Below, piece by piece: positions 6,062-13,189 of a stretch of 13,216 nt of DNA. The notes below the pieces were generated by a model. It was given only the letters and a program-made list of their open reading frames with translations. It did no database searches and was not told the origin of the DNA. Each line of letters starts with the position of its first letter. Position 1 is the first letter of the stretch. Source of the stretch: an uncultured Lachnospiraceae bacterium (GTDB lineage Bacteria > Bacillota_A > Clostridia > Lachnospirales > Lachnospiraceae). A program made the translations under genes and the position numbers. The DNA is taken from assembly GCA_947175285.1 (NCBI GenBank), contig CAMWMM010000076.1:1-13216 (forward strand), written 5' to 3'.

Positions 6062-6781
6062 TCATATCCCCTTCATCATACGGATGGACATAAGGCAGGA
6101 CTCCCCATTGACAAAATAAATTACCCGGTTCTTTGTATCCACCTCTTTGATATTAATTCTGTTTGCAAGAAAAGAACGGTGACAACGCACAAAACTGTCA
6201 TCCAACGTGTTCTCCAGATCTTTCATAGTTCCGGAAAATTCTATCTGGCGGTCTTTGGCGTGTAAAATGACTTTGTGAATATTGCTGGAGGTTTCAAAAA
6301 AGAGAATATCCTGATAATCGACGCTGATTTTCCGCTCTCCAATCTCAATCGTATAAGTTTTATGAACCTTATTTGTCTGCAAAGTATGGCGTTCCCACGC
6401 GTTTAACAGACACTCTCTGATTTTTACCTTTGCCTCGGCGGGATTGTCTTTCAGTACAAAATCCATCGCCTCTACCCGATACTGGAACGTCATATAGCTT
6501 AATTCCGAATGAGCGGTTATAAATATGATAAAACCACGGGGATCGAACTTCCTGATCTGCTGAGCCAGCTTCATGCCGTTCATGTCGCAGTTCAAATCAA
6601 TGTCGAGAAAATAGATTCCCGTATGCCGGCTGGTCTTGATAGTCTCTAACAATTCATATGGATCGGCGGTATCCAGAACAAGCCGCATATCCAGTTCTTC
6701 AATCAGCACCGTATTATGAATGGTCTGCACAACAGCCTTCCGCTGTGCGGCGTCATCTTCGCATACAAAAATATGAAGCAT
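6062..6781 (-). CDS. LytTR-family response regulator (AgrA/ComE type)
   Basis: The 239-residue protein has an N-terminal receiver domain (1-120). Its acidic pocket is E8-D9-D10, the probable phosphoacceptor is D60 in FLDIDL, and T89 and K111 occupy the conserved switch positions. From about 137 to the end is a LytTR DNA-binding domain, with IEIGERKISVDYQDILFFE and FVRCHRSFLANRINI as its recognisable segments. Such regulators are phosphorylated by AgrC-like kinases and bind paired 9-bp direct repeats. The kinase gene ends 21 bp upstream and the two are clearly an operon; the ribosome binding site (AAGG, 8 nt spacer) is weak. A fitting direct repeat lies just downstream, at 5993-6022. Confidence 0.9.
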   Translation of the reverse strand: MLHIFVCEDDAAQRKAVVQTIHNTVLIEELDMRLVLDTADPYELLETIKTSRHTGIYFLDIDLNCDMNGMKLAQQIRKFDPRGFIIFITAHSELSYMTFQYRVEAMDFVLKDNPAEAKVKIRECLLNAWERHTLQTNKVHKTYTIEIGERKISVDYQDILFFETSSNIHKVILHAKDRQIEFSGTMKDLENTLDDSFVRCHRSFLANRINIKEVDTKNRVIYFVNGESCLMSIRMMKGI

Positions 6782-6802
6782 ATTACTAACCTTACCTTTC
6801 TC

Positions 6803-8113
6803 TCAATCTGCTCTTCTGGCAATCTCCAGATACTGCGTAAAGCGGCCGTCCTGCCTAGTAGTCTCCCAAAGTATGTTGTCATACGAATGAATTATTTTTT
6901 GTGCATTCGTAAGACCGATTCCCGTATGCCCTTCTTTTGTTGTAAATCCCTGCTGTTTCAGTTTATGCAAAGCTATGTCGTCGTCTTGCAGGCTGTTACT
7001 GATTATAACTGCAACTGTATCCGGATTTTGGATGATATTCAATCCGATTTCAGGGTGTGCTGCCTCCAGTGCCGCTTCCACAGCGTTGTCCAAGAAGATT
7101 CCAAGAATTCTGGCTAAATCCACCGTATCCATAGAAAAGCCGGATACACAATCGGGAATATCAATGGTGACATCGATTCCCATTTCATGCGCATAAATCA
7201 TTTTTGCAGAAAGCAGACTTTTTATTTCCAATACCGCAATATTGCTGAGCAGATTCAGTTTATAATCTCCCTGCGTAATCAACTTTTCGGTGGGGAGGAT
7301 TTTTTTCTCAAAAAAGTCCTTCAACCCGGCCATATCTCCGTTCTCAATATAGCCGGACAGCGAGATTAGGATATTGATATAATCATGCTTAAAGGAGCGC
7401 AGTCCATCATACATGGCTTCTATATTGCGCGTGTAATCCTGTAAATCCTGAAATGCCCTTTGTCTGGCTTCTGTCTGTATTTTTTCACGGTAGGTTCTGA
7501 ACATCGAAAGAGACAGAAAGACCGCCACTAAAAAGAAACCCACAAAGGGCAGAGCATTATAATAAATCAATCCGGCTATCGAAGCCGCATCCCTCCCGAC
7601 TCCTGTAAAGAAAAACAAAATGACAAACAAAAGCAGAGCCGCATCAATCAGATACCATACTTGCTGCATCTGCAATAAGCCTTTCCTATTCCGCAGCCCG
7701 CGCCGAATTGCCTTACCGCAAAGCAGCGTAATGGTATAGTAAAACATCACCCGAAAAGCCAAGTCAAAAATCTCTATACAAAAATTCTCTTGCGAAGATT
7801 CAAAAGGCAATGACCTTCGAATACCCGCAAGTATATTTTCAAGAATAATGGCAAGCGCGCATCCTAAAAGCCCCATACAAATATTTTTAGGGCGGGTATC
7901 TCGATAAGTGACCAAGCCGAATATGCTGACAGCCAACAAAACGTTGAAAAAACCATATTGCTTGAATGTTAGAAACGGTGTGGGCAGTGCGGCACAAAAC
8001 ATCATAGCATAAAGCGTCACAAAAGCTCTTAGTCCCATTTTTTGCGGCCAGACATTACGAATCGTGATTGCAATTAAAAAAATGGAAAATAACAGAGAAA
8101 GATATGGCTTCAT
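6803..8113 (-). CDS. AgrC-like sensor histidine kinase (GHKL ATPase)
   Basis: Numbered from the chosen start (436 aa), residues 1-205 contain about six hydrophobic segments typical of peptide-sensing AgrC-type kinases. A coiled linker follows, then the phosphoacceptor H243 in LRSFKHDYINIL. The GHKL ATPase domain has its N box at 340-347 (LDNAVEAA, N343) and a G box at 395-401 (GHTGIGL). It would autophosphorylate and pass the phosphate to the adjacent LytTR regulator. A GTG at 8137 could extend the frame, but AAGGGAG lies 7 nt before the ATG at 8113, so that start is chosen. No AgrB or AgrD-like peptide gene was found in the window, so the ligand is unknown. Confidence 0.88.
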   Translation of the reverse strand: MKPYLSLLFSIFLIAITIRNVWPQKMGLRAFVTLYAMMFCAALPTPFLTFKQYGFFNVLLAVSIFGLVTYRDTRPKNICMGLLGCALAIILENILAGIRRSLPFESSQENFCIEIFDLAFRVMFYYTITLLCGKAIRRGLRNRKGLLQMQQVWYLIDAALLLFVILFFFTGVGRDAASIAGLIYYNALPFVGFFLVAVFLSLSMFRTYREKIQTEARQRAFQDLQDYTRNIEAMYDGLRSFKHDYINILISLSGYIENGDMAGLKDFFEKKILPTEKLITQGDYKLNLLSNIAVLEIKSLLSAKMIYAHEMGIDVTIDIPDCVSGFSMDTVDLARILGIFLDNAVEAALEAAHPEIGLNIIQNPDTVAVIISNSLQDDDIALHKLKQQGFTTKEGHTGIGLTNAQKIIHSYDNILWETTRQDGRFTQYLEIARRAD

Positions 8114-8143
8114 CCGGTTTCTCCCTTCGAGTCTCACAAGCGT

Positions 8144-8171
8144 ATATTATTATACTGGATGAAAAAGTCAA
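8144..8171 (-). promoter_or_regulatory. candidate promoter of the kinase-regulator operon
   Basis: TTGACT (8166-8171) and TAATAT (8144-8149) on the minus strand are 16 nt apart (5 of 6 and 4 of 6 matches). The transcript would start about 25 nt before the kinase ATG. A small CATCAT/ATGATG hairpin (8179-8196) is just upstream. Confidence 0.4.
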
Positions 8172-8194
8172 TAGCAAGCATCATGCAAAAATGA

Positions 8195-8237
8195 TGAATA
8201 AGCGCTGTTTTCAAAGGTACAGAAATGCGTTTATTCA
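8195..8237. repeat. 11-bp inverted repeat between divergent operons
   Basis: TGAATAAGCGC (8195-8205) and GCGTTTATTCA (8227-8237) are inverted copies with one mismatch and a 21-bp spacer. They sit in the 219-bp gap between the kinase operon and the plus-strand 214-aa gene, so an operator serving one or both is plausible. I see nothing else convincing in that gap beyond the kinase promoter. Confidence 0.35.
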
Positions 8238-8332
8238 CAAAATCCGATATTTTACGACAATTTTAAAAGAAGTGCTGCCTTATCTGCTATGCTGTATTCA
8301 TGCAAGAACACTCAACTGAAAGGAGCTTATAC

Positions 8333-8977
8333 ATGAATTTGACAACAACTGAAAAATACGCACTGGCGGTACTGGAAGCGAAAGGCAAGCTGACCGCCCT
8401 TAAAAAGCAGGAGCGGGCGCTCTATCTTGCGGCATCCTGTGTCTGGGAAATGATGCAGACAGAATCCGTGACCATTGATAAAAAAGGCAAGCTGAGAGTT
8501 TCCGCGCCGCTTCCCGAAATGCTTTTCTATTGCAAGCCAATTTATGAAAGACTGGCGAAAAAGCCCATGAAGACGACAAAGGTACCTTACGACTGTATAT
8601 GGATGAATAAGCGTATCAAGACTCTGCTAAAAAGTACCGCAGATGATTTAATCAGCAAGTCGGCATTAGTGGTGGAACAGCAAAGCAGCCTGCTGAAAGC
8701 AAAACTGTGCCATATGGATACCTCTATGATTGCGGAAGACATAGCCGCGATAAAGCATATGGACAGAACTGCTGCCCCGGAACAGATTAATCTGGCAATT
8801 CTTTTACTGGAAAGCGGAACAGCAAAAAAGCTGCTGAACAAACAGGAATTATCTGTCTTGAAAAAAGCAGTCAGGCAGTCGGACAGCGATTTCAAAACTT
8901 ATATAAAAAAAGTAAAGAAAAGATTTCAAGCCGGCAAAACAGTAATTTTAGCCAGCATTGCATCATCTACGTCCTAA
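8333..8977 (+). CDS. unrecognised 214-aa protein, possibly GPP34-like
   Basis: The start at 8333 is set by AAAGGAG 7 nt upstream; the frame is open back to 8300 but the extra codons lack a ribosome binding site. The protein is soluble and lysine-rich, mostly helical in character, and has no signal peptide or obvious catalytic motif. The N-terminus (TTTEKYALAVLEAKGKL, then a helical stretch, then SVTIDKKGKLRV) faintly recalls the GPP34/GOLPH3-like fold, which binds phosphoinositides in eukaryotes and is of unclear role in bacteria. That resemblance is weak. The C-terminal half (about 120-205) is a series of helices ending in a basic stretch, VKKRF. The erythromycin-esterase-like lipoprotein gene starts 51 bp downstream on the same strand, so the two are probably co-transcribed. 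Confidence 0.6.
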   Translation: MNLTTTEKYALAVLEAKGKLTALKKQERALYLAASCVWEMMQTESVTIDKKGKLRVSAPLPEMLFYCKPIYERLAKKPMKTTKVPYDCIWMNKRIKTLLKSTADDLISKSALVVEQQSSLLKAKLCHMDTSMIAEDIAAIKHMDRTAAPEQINLAILLLESGTAKKLLNKQELSVLKKAVRQSDSDFKTYIKKVKKRFQAGKTVILASIASSTS

Positions 8978-9028
8978 TGAAAAAAATTGCTTTGCAAACT
9001 CGAAAAACAAAGAAATGAGGTGTTTTAC

Positions 9029-10279
9029 ATGATGTTCAAAAAAATTTTTAGTGCCTGTCTGACACTGATAACCTGTCTGACTCTATTTACGGGATGCGGC
9101 AATTCCGCATCGTCTGTGTCGGCGGATTTGTCTTATACACAAACCGATATTGAAATTATCCCAATATCTTCTGATGTGCAAGTGGTAGGGCTGGGGGAAT
9201 CAAGTCATGGTGTGGCACAGTATCATCAAATGAAAGCGAATGTATTCAAAGCATTAGTAAAAAACAACGGTTGTCGAACTTTCATTATTGAAGGAGATTT
9301 TGGCGGCGCGCTAAAAATAGACAATTATATTAATGGCAGTGAGGGTTCTGCTGAAGAAGCCGCCTGTGAAATCGGCTTTGCCATTTACCGCACTCAGGAA
9401 ATGGCTGATTTGATAGAATGGATGCGGTCTTATAATGAAACTGTTTTACCGGAGGAAGCATTGCATTTCTATGGTATGGATGTACAGCGCTTTGATAACA
9501 ACAAAGAGTATCTCTTTTCTGTTCTAGGCGAAGCTGCTCCGGAATTAAGTGCGGAATACGTGGAAAGCTTTGCACAACTTACGGATGAAAACAGGAATTC
9601 TTTAGATAAGACTACGTTAATCAATGCAAAAGAAGCTGCTTCAAAACTAATTGATAAAATGGATGCTGCCCGCGCCGACATTGTAGCGCTTTCCGAAGAA
9701 TCTGATTTTAATTTTGCAAGAGAATGTGCAAATACAATTTATGCGTTTTGTGATGTGCAGCTTAGCAATAACTACAACGCTGCGCGCGATCAATATATGT
9801 ATGAAAAAGTAGAATGGTTCTTACAGCATGGAGACGGCAGTATTTTGTTTATCAATGGTCATAACGGACATATCGGAAAAACATCTGTTGCCGGATACAC
9901 ATGTTTAGGAGAGTTATTGTCAAAAAATCTTGAAAACGGCTACTATGCCATTGGAACAGACGCACAGAAAACACAATTTAATTCGCAGAAAGACAGTGGC
10001 GGGTTTGAGGTTATTGAAGTCAGCAATGCAAATGACTTAAACAACCAGCTTGCTAATTCCGATAACAATTACTACTTCATTGACTTTATAAGTGCGCAGT
10101 CCGATGAAACGTGGAAACAGATTTTAAGCAGCGAACAGACAGTTACCACTCTTAATGTCGATTTGTCCGGTATGCTGAAAATGGTTAAATCTGCATATAC
10201 AACAACTATCATTCCACAATCCACATTTGACGGCATGATTATTTTTTACACTGTCACACCGTCAACGATTAACAAATAA
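9029..10279 (+). CDS. erythromycin-esterase-family lipoprotein
   Basis: The 416-residue protein begins with a lipoprotein signal: MFKK, a hydrophobic stretch and the lipobox LFTGC with C23 as the lipidated cysteine. It is therefore expected on the outer face of the membrane. The mature part matches the erythromycin esterase family (Ere, PF05139). It has GLGESSHG with E57 and H60, FIIEGDFGGAL near 85-95, ARDQYMYEKVEWF with R253, and INGHNGHIGK with H278 and H281. Ere enzymes hydrolyse the macrolactone ring, but most members of the family have unknown substrates, so resistance should not be assumed. The start uses GAGGTG 6 nt before the ATG at 9029; an upstream ATG at 8987 lacks a ribosome binding site. 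A hairpin terminator follows the stop. Confidence 0.8.
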   Translation: MMFKKIFSACLTLITCLTLFTGCGNSASSVSADLSYTQTDIEIIPISSDVQVVGLGESSHGVAQYHQMKANVFKALVKNNGCRTFIIEGDFGGALKIDNYINGSEGSAEEAACEIGFAIYRTQEMADLIEWMRSYNETVLPEEALHFYGMDVQRFDNNKEYLFSVLGEAAPELSAEYVESFAQLTDENRNSLDKTTLINAKEAASKLIDKMDAARADIVALSEESDFNFARECANTIYAFCDVQLSNNYNAARDQYMYEKVEWFLQHGDGSILFINGHNGHIGKTSVAGYTCLGELLSKNLENGYYAIGTDAQKTQFNSQKDSGGFEVIEVSNANDLNNQLANSDNNYYFIDFISAQSDETWKQILSSEQTVTTLNVDLSGMLKMVKSAYTTTIIPQSTFDGMIIFYTVTPSTINK

Positions 10280-10291
10280 TAGGACAGTATC

Positions 10292-10322
10292 AGAGTGTAT
10301 AGATTGATTTTCTATACACTCT
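10292..10322 (+). terminator. bidirectional rho-independent terminator
   Basis: AGAGTGTATAGA (10292-10303) and TCTATACACTCT (10311-10322) form a perfect 12-bp stem with a 7-nt loop. TGTCTTATTT follows on the plus strand. The converging minus-strand gene stops at 10327, so the hairpin can end both transcripts. Confidence 0.8.
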
Positions 10323-10326
10323 TGTC

Positions 10327-11211
10327 TTATTTAATTACTAATCTCCCTGCCTTCTGAAGTATCTTTTTACTTCCTTTGCGAATTTCATCATATATGATAA
10401 ATTCCATATTACTGGAAAGTACGGGATTTTTAGCATAACGAAGAACATAATCTACTCTGCAATTATCTGACATTTTATCTTGTGTGGGACTTTTCCTGTC
10501 AAATTTAACTGAAAGCTTTTGGGTACTTCCATCTTCCAATTCTATCGTCGGGTAGTATTTCTCTTCTGCCGGAGGTTCTTTTCTTCCTCCCTCTGCTTCT
10601 GAAAGCCAGTATATCACTGCTTCCTTTGACTTTGTGAGCCAATTTAAATTAAATTCATAATCATCACTTTCTCTTGGGTTTTTATATCCATGAAATTCCT
10701 CTACTTTAACAAGAGAAAAAGCAAATCCATAGTTCGAATTAGAAGAATCTAACTGCTGTTTTCGCGCATAACCTTTTATAGACAGCAGATATTTTCCTGA
10801 TGGCACATCATACTTATAAGCTGAATATAATGTCTCACCGTCATATGTCTGATATGAAACTTCATCTCCGTAAAAACCGTTCGCGTCAAATTCATGGAAT
10901 TTACTAATGGAAGAAATCCAAAGAGAATCTTTAATCTCAATGTTAAATCCATCATATTCCAGCTTTTGCTCCCATTCATCATTAAAAGGTTCATCATAGC
11001 CCTCTAACTTTATAACATAATGTACAGAAGCTATTTGGACAATAGGAAACCATACACCTTCTTTTTGTGTAGCTAAATATAGTTCCTTGTCTTTCTGGAA
11101 TTTATTTAAAATTTTTTTTGACCTGATTTTTTCTTTCTTTAAAAATTCTTGTAATACTTCTACTGAAAATAAACAAATTCCATAGTCGGTAACGCTTAAA
11201 TCTTTATCCAT
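10327..11211 (-). CDS. unrecognised 294-aa protein
   Basis: I do not recognise this protein. It has no signal peptide or membrane segment and looks cytoplasmic, rich in charged and aromatic residues with many beta-type segments. An N-terminal part (about 1-60) carries a lysine-rich helical stretch, FLKKEKIRSKKILNKFQKD. A central part (about 75-200) contains GVWFPIVQIASVHYVIKLEG and SYQTYDGETLYSAYKYDVPSGKYLL. A C-terminal part (about 225-294) contains YYPTIELEDGSTQKLSVKF. The start at 11211 is set by GGGAG 8 nt upstream; the ATG at 11283 lies upstream of the predicted promoter. It is slightly AT-richer than its left-hand neighbours and diverges from the antitoxin-like gene, a setting seen for immunity or accessory cargo genes. 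That reading is only contextual. Confidence 0.65.
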   Translation of the reverse strand: MDKDLSVTDYGICLFSVEVLQEFLKKEKIRSKKILNKFQKDKELYLATQKEGVWFPIVQIASVHYVIKLEGYDEPFNDEWEQKLEYDGFNIEIKDSLWISSISKFHEFDANGFYGDEVSYQTYDGETLYSAYKYDVPSGKYLLSIKGYARKQQLDSSNSNYGFAFSLVKVEEFHGYKNPRESDDYEFNLNWLTKSKEAVIYWLSEAEGGRKEPPAEEKYYPTIELEDGSTQKLSVKFDRKSPTQDKMSDNCRVDYVLRYAKNPVLSSNMEFIIYDEIRKGSKKILQKAGRLVIK

Positions 11212-11263
11212 ACCATTTTCTCCCACGTTCAAATTAAGCTTGTTAAGTTTATCCAATGATGTT

Positions 11264-11272
11264 ATTCTATCA
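11264..11272 (-). promoter_or_regulatory. extended -10 element for the 294-aa gene
   Basis: On the minus strand TGATAGAAT fits an extended -10 (TGnTAnnnT). No good -35 is visible at the usual spacing. Transcription would begin about 45 nt upstream of the chosen ATG. Confidence 0.35.
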
Positions 11273-11341
11273 CAAGCGCACATACAATTCCATTAGATAT
11301 TACTGCTTTTCAAAAGAATAAAAAAACACTTTGCATAGAAT

Positions 11342-11373
11342 AAAGTGTACATTTTTGACAAAGTGTACACTTT
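11342..11373. promoter_or_regulatory. TGTACA-type operator, two palindromic boxes
   Basis: Box 2, AAAGTGTACACTTT (11360-11373), is a perfect 14-bp palindrome between -35 and -10. Box 1, AAAGTGTACATTTT (11342-11355), is near-perfect and 18 bp upstream, just ahead of the -35. A further half-site, ACACTTT, is at 11326-11332. YefM-type antitoxins are known to bind palindromes with a TGTACA core in their own promoters, so autorepression is the likely function. Confidence 0.65.
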
Positions 11374-11382
11374 TGCTATACT
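11355..11382 (+). promoter_or_regulatory. promoter of the antitoxin-like gene
   Basis: Perfect TTGACA (11355-11360) and TATACT (11377-11382, 5 of 6 matches) are separated by 16 nt. The spacer is almost filled by the palindrome AAAGTGTACACTTT. The transcript would start near 11389, just ahead of the AAGGGAG ribosome binding site. Confidence 0.7.
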
Positions 11383-11406
11383 GGAGGTATAAGGGAGATG
11401 ATAGAT

Positions 11407-11832
11407 ATGTTAATGAAACAAGCTACAACTGTAAGAAAAGAGTGGAGTGCATTTTGTGATAGCGTTACTCGTGAAAAACCTATATTTATAAAACGTACAA
11501 GAGATAAGATGTGGTTCTCTGATTTAGAAACAATGTACGAAATTTTACAGGCATATCAATTTACAGTAATGAAGTATCATGAGGAAGATGGTTCTATTAC
11601 ATTATCACTTAATGAGATTGATCTTGTTGAAAATGGAAAAGATGAAGCAGAGGCACGTTTAAATCTCGGTAAGCCTATCTTAGAATATGCTATGGATTAT
11701 TATAATGAATATGAAACATTTTCACATAGCCCTAATAGAAAAGGGCATATTCCTTATATATTTAAAGCATTAATTATAGACGACCCACAAAAGATAGGAG
11801 ATATGCTGCAATGCCAAGATAGAAAGAACTAA
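11407..11832 (+). CDS. Phd/YefM-like antitoxin-domain protein
   Basis: The 141-residue protein starts MLMKQATTVRKEW and continues with a Phd/YefM-like N-terminal fold: TVRKEWSAFCDSVTREKPIFIKRT, then MWFSDLETMYEIL. This is the DNA-binding half of such antitoxins. The C-terminal part (about 60-141) is longer than in a typical 80-90 residue YefM. It includes GSITLSLNEIDLVENG, EARLNLGKPILEYAMDYYNEY and PNRKGHIPYIFKALI. The ATG at 11398 abuts AAGGGAG, so the ATG at 11407, 9 nt downstream of it, is chosen. The promoter carries TGTACA palindromes that fit antitoxin autoregulation. The following gene is 32 bp away and is not RelE-like, so no conventional toxin partner is visible. Confidence 0.65.
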   Translation: MLMKQATTVRKEWSAFCDSVTREKPIFIKRTRDKMWFSDLETMYEILQAYQFTVMKYHEEDGSITLSLNEIDLVENGKDEAEARLNLGKPILEYAMDYYNEYETFSHSPNRKGHIPYIFKALIIDDPQKIGDMLQCQDRKN

Positions 11833-11864
11833 AGAGATTTTGCGATAAGGAGAACAATAACAAT

Positions 11865-12404
11865 ATGAATCTAATATTAGAACTGAATGCTCGATTTCAA
11901 CCAATACACAGATTTGAATTGGAAGATGCCTTACAGGAAATACTTGAGAAAAAACAACTTGGCGAGATAACCGGAGGAGGTACGGCTCAAAAACCTGATG
12001 GGGAAATTGAATATTGCGATATAGAAATTCAATTAGCAACTGATAAATCAGATGATGTGAAGTGGCTGGCAGATTTGCTCAACAGTATGGGCATTCCAAA
12101 AGGTTCTATTCTACAGGGCATAGAACCCCCGATTGAAGTGGGTACATTAGAGGGACTGGCTTTTTATTCCAATGGTGTGGACTTACCCGCAGAAGTATAC
12201 CAGAACTGTGATATCAATTATGTAATTGAACAAATGGAACAGGCAATGGCAGGAATCGGCAGAATGTATAGTTATTGGGAAGGAAACTCATATACTGCTT
12301 TATATTTTTATGGCAGTTCTTTTGCTGAAATGAAAAAAAGAATTGAGCCATTCATTGCAGAATACCCTTTATGTCAGAAATGCCGTATAGAGCAGATTGC
12401 GTAA
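11865..12404 (+). CDS. unrecognised 179-aa protein next to the antitoxin-like gene
   Basis: I do not recognise this cytoplasmic, acidic protein. It seems to have two similar-sized halves. The first (1-90) runs through LILELNARF, FELEDALQEILEKK, the glycine cluster GEITGGGT and IEYCDIEIQL. The second (95-179) runs through GLAFYSN, VIEQMEQAMAGIGRMYSYWEG, TALYFYGSSFAEMKKRI and a final C170-x-x-C173. Both halves alternate strands and helices, as in ferredoxin-like folds, but that is a guess. AAGGAG lies 12 nt before the ATG. The 32-bp gap from the antitoxin-like gene and the lack of a terminator suggest one transcript. It could be a non-classical partner, an immunity-type protein or simply an unrelated downstream gene. 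Confidence 0.65.
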   Translation: MNLILELNARFQPIHRFELEDALQEILEKKQLGEITGGGTAQKPDGEIEYCDIEIQLATDKSDDVKWLADLLNSMGIPKGSILQGIEPPIEVGTLEGLAFYSNGVDLPAEVYQNCDINYVIEQMEQAMAGIGRMYSYWEGNSYTALYFYGSSFAEMKKRIEPFIAEYPLCQKCRIEQIA

Positions 12405-12524
12405 TCTATCCCTCCTGCAGCTTTAGGTTTATACTGCTGATATCATAACACGATCATATGTTTTTCTACGCCATTATGGTATACTTTTATTATAATAAAT
12501 TAAAAATTATCAGGAGCAGCATAA

Positions 12525-13163
12525 ATGAAAAAGAAAGTTTTGTTGCTTGGCGGTAACGGCTTAGTCGGTAAAGCAGTCGCTGAAGCTTTGGAAGATGACT
12601 ATCTAATTGTACCGACAGCAGGGCATCATGACCCGGAAAACGGGTATCGTTTGACGGCTGAAGAACCAAACAAATTGGCAGAAATTCTAATCCGGGAAGA
12701 ACCGGATATTGTAATTTCTTCTATTCGGGGAAACTTTCAGGCGCAAATTAACTTTCATAGAACACTGGCGAATTGGCTGGCTGAAAAAGGAAAGCGCCTA
12801 TTGTATATGTCTACTGCCAATGTGTTTGACGGAAATTTATCCCAGCCTTGGAGCGAAGATGATCCACCGATGCCAGAATCTGATTACGGCATTTTCAAGC
12901 GGGATTGTGAGGCCATGTTGAGTCAAATACTTGGCAGCCAACTGATAAATTTGCACGGAATTTTTCATGTAGGAACCACAGATATGGTTAATTATTCTTC
13001 TTTTGAGAAGATGGTCTGTCAGGCACTGGATATTAAATTCCCACAATTTGTAACAGAGGAAGCAGTGGCAGAAGAAGTATTCTTTGCGCTACTTCCTTCG
13101 AGAAAGGAAATTCCTGATAACTTGCAAATGACGGTTTCGGATGTGTTATCAGCATTAAAATAA
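12525..13163 (+). CDS. short RmlD-like SDR family protein
   Basis: The 212-residue protein is an extended short-chain dehydrogenase/reductase of the RmlD (dTDP-4-dehydrorhamnose reductase) type. The nucleotide-binding loop is GGNGLVG (9-15). MSTANVFDG with S96/T97 and the catalytic YxxxK, Y121-G-I-F-K125, follow in the right order. RmlD proteins are usually about 280-300 residues. Here the substrate-binding C-terminal part is reduced and the usual arginine/proline-rich segment after the YxxxK helix is replaced by LINLHGIFHVG, so an internal deletion or a divergent small subfamily is likely. The ribosome binding site AGGAG is 8 nt upstream. The 120-bp gap before it holds TATAAT (12491-12496) without a clear -35; I see nothing else there. 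Confidence 0.75.
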   Translation: MKKKVLLLGGNGLVGKAVAEALEDDYLIVPTAGHHDPENGYRLTAEEPNKLAEILIREEPDIVISSIRGNFQAQINFHRTLANWLAEKGKRLLYMSTANVFDGNLSQPWSEDDPPMPESDYGIFKRDCEAMLSQILGSQLINLHGIFHVGTTDMVNYSSFEKMVCQALDIKFPQFVTEEAVAEEVFFALLPSRKEIPDNLQMTVSDVLSALK

Positions 13164-13189
13164 CTAATCAAGGAAACAGGTGATTTACG

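Noticed and set aside
6026..6265. 79-residue plus-strand ORF opposite the response regulator
   Set aside because: It is the antisense shadow of the LytTR domain, with no ribosome binding site and no recognisable protein.
5933..6800. Agr-like signal peptide (AgrD) or its processing protease near the kinase-regulator pair
   Set aside because: No short ORF with a fitting amphipathic leader and acidic tail, and no AgrB-like gene, was found on either strand around the pair.
8179..8196. CATCAT/ATGATG hairpin upstream of the kinase gene as a terminator
   Set aside because: The stem is only 6 bp and no T-run follows, and it lies just upstream of a promoter, so it is at most a minor operator-like feature.
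8587..8895. 102-residue minus-strand ORF opposite the 214-aa gene
   Set aside because: It is a shadow frame with a cysteine/serine-rich composition and no ribosome binding site. The plus-strand gene has a clear ribosome binding site.
9029..10279. Calling the esterase-family lipoprotein a macrolide-resistance gene (ereA/ereB)
   Set aside because: Only family motifs are visible. The lipoprotein signal and overall divergence do not support a specific resistance assignment.
11770..12039. 89-residue minus-strand ORF across the junction of the antitoxin-like and 179-aa genes
   Set aside because: It runs antisense to two genes with good starts and has no ribosome binding site.
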